Below, one piece after another: positions 5,873 to 6,533 of a DNA stretch of 6,533 nt. Location of the stretch: NCBI GenBank assembly GCA_039929265.1, contig JBDSRN010000116.1, positions 1 through 6,533 on the forward strand. The letters are read 5' to 3'. Under the pieces are notes generated by a model that was given only the letters and a program-made list of their open reading frames with translations, ran no database searches and was not told the origin of the DNA. Both the position numbers and the translations under genes were made by a program. How positions within the stretch are numbered: the stretch's first letter is position 1; each line of letters opens with the position of its first letter. This stretch comes from ZC4RG30 sp039929265 (GTDB taxonomy: Bacteria; Pseudomonadota; Gammaproteobacteria; Steroidobacterales; Steroidobacteraceae).

Positions 5873-6533
5873 GTGGACCTGCTCCAGGCGATCATTCTCG
5901 GAATCATCGAAGGCGTCACAGAATTTCTGCCGGTGAGTTCCACCGGCCATCTGCTTATTGCGCAGCGGCTGATGGGCATTCCGGAGAGCGAAGTGGCCAA
6001 CGCCTACGCCATCGCCATCCAGGCGGGTGCAATCGTCGCCGTGCTCGGACTGTACCGGCAGCGGGTCGGACAGATGCTGCAAGGGGTCGTGGGGCGCAGC
6101 GCCGATGGACTGCGGCTCACCATGTTGCTGCTGCTCGCCTTCCTGCCTGCCGCACTGTTCGGCGTCTTGTTTGACGATGCGATCGAGAAGCGCCTGTTCG
6201 GCGTACAGCCGGTGATCGCGGCGTGGATCGTCGGCGGCATTATCATTCTCGCGCTCGCCCCGTGGATCGCCCGACGCCGCGAAGGACGCAGCCTCGAACA
6301 ACTACTGTGGCAGGGCGCCCTGCTCATCGGCTTCGCCCAATGTCTGGCGCTGTGGCCCGGCACCAGCCGCAGCCTCGTTGCGATCCTGGGCGGGCTGCTG
6401 GCAGGTCTGTCGCTCAGCGCGGCAGTCGAATTCGCCTTCCTGCTAGGTCTCATCACGCTGGGCGCCGCCACGGCCTACAAGAGCGTGCAGCTTGGGGAGC
6501 TCATGGTCGAAACATACGGGATCACGGTACTAC
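5873..6533 (+). CDS. uppP: Undecaprenyl-diphosphatase UppP (BacA), 3'-truncated
   Basis: This integral membrane enzyme dephosphorylates undecaprenyl pyrophosphate to recycle the lipid carrier for peptidoglycan and other surface polymers; overproduction is linked to bacitracin resistance. The first 220 residues are present out of about 270. Signature motifs are intact. The N-terminal block (DLLQAIILGIIEGVTEFLPV, 2-21) has the ExxxE pair Glu13 and Glu17 and is followed by SSTGH with His26. The second block, PGTSRS (162-167), includes the catalytic-site Arg166. Several hydrophobic helices alternate with basic loops (YRQR 61-64, ARRRE 133-137). GTG 5873 is the start because it aligns with the family's usual MDLLQA opening. 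Upstream are GAGG (5859-5862, 10 bases away) and GGTGA (5864-5868, 4 bases away). A possible extended -10 (TGCTATGGT, 5832-5840) lacks a good -35. The 159 bases between the protease and this gene show no clear terminator. Confidence 0.95.
   Translation, partial: MDLLQAIILGIIEGVTEFLPVSSTGHLLIAQRLMGIPESEVANAYAIAIQAGAIVAVLGLYRQRVGQMLQGVVGRSADGLRLTMLLLLAFLPAALFGVLFDDAIEKRLFGVQPVIAAWIVGGIIILALAPWIARRREGRSLEQLLWQGALLIGFAQCLALWPGTSRSLVAILGGLLAGLSLSAAVEFAFLLGLITLGAATAYKSVQLGELMVETYGITVL

Overview
This GC-rich window looks like a gammaproteobacterial chromosome. The evidence is a Tad-type (type IVb) pilus locus, an exported S8 protease with a GlyGly-CTERM-like tail, and UppP. I cannot name the genus from sequence alone.

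Positions 1-2687 (minus strand) hold the start of a Tad/Flp pilus operon. In order of transcription it has an Flp-like major pilin (2687-2436), a TadG-like protein (2433-1117), a TadE-like pseudopilin (1120-380) and an exported protein of unknown function that runs off the left edge (386-1). Junctions are 2 bases apart or overlapping, so the four genes are probably translationally coupled. The rest of the secretion machinery (ATPase, secretin, platform proteins) should lie left of position 1.

Positions 2688-3530 contain no intact gene. Nearest the pilin is a stretch with two hydrophobic segments in one minus-strand frame, split by a TGA and followed by coding-like sequence in another frame. 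This may be a decayed small membrane protein. Next to it is a clear minus-strand thiolase pseudogene (about 3131-3528). Its N-terminal part, including the active-site Cys region, is joined directly to the thiolase C-terminus, with some 270 codons missing, plus a nonsense codon and a frameshift.

Positions 3608-5713 (plus strand) encode a 701-residue secreted subtilisin-like protease: signal peptide, I9-type propeptide, complete Asp/His/Ser triad, PKD-like domain and a Gly-rich C-terminal membrane anchor typical of rhombosortase substrates. Its last codons overlap, on the opposite strand, an apparent relic of the C-terminus of a quinone-oxidoreductase-like enzyme (5673-5786). The protease gene therefore sits between two remnants of metabolic genes that point the same way, as if it had been inserted into or retained in a decaying locus.

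Positions 5873-6533 (plus strand) hold the first 220 codons of undecaprenyl-diphosphatase (uppP/bacA), a housekeeping cell-envelope gene cut by the right edge. No tRNA, rRNA, CRISPR array, insertion sequence or strong terminator was seen.
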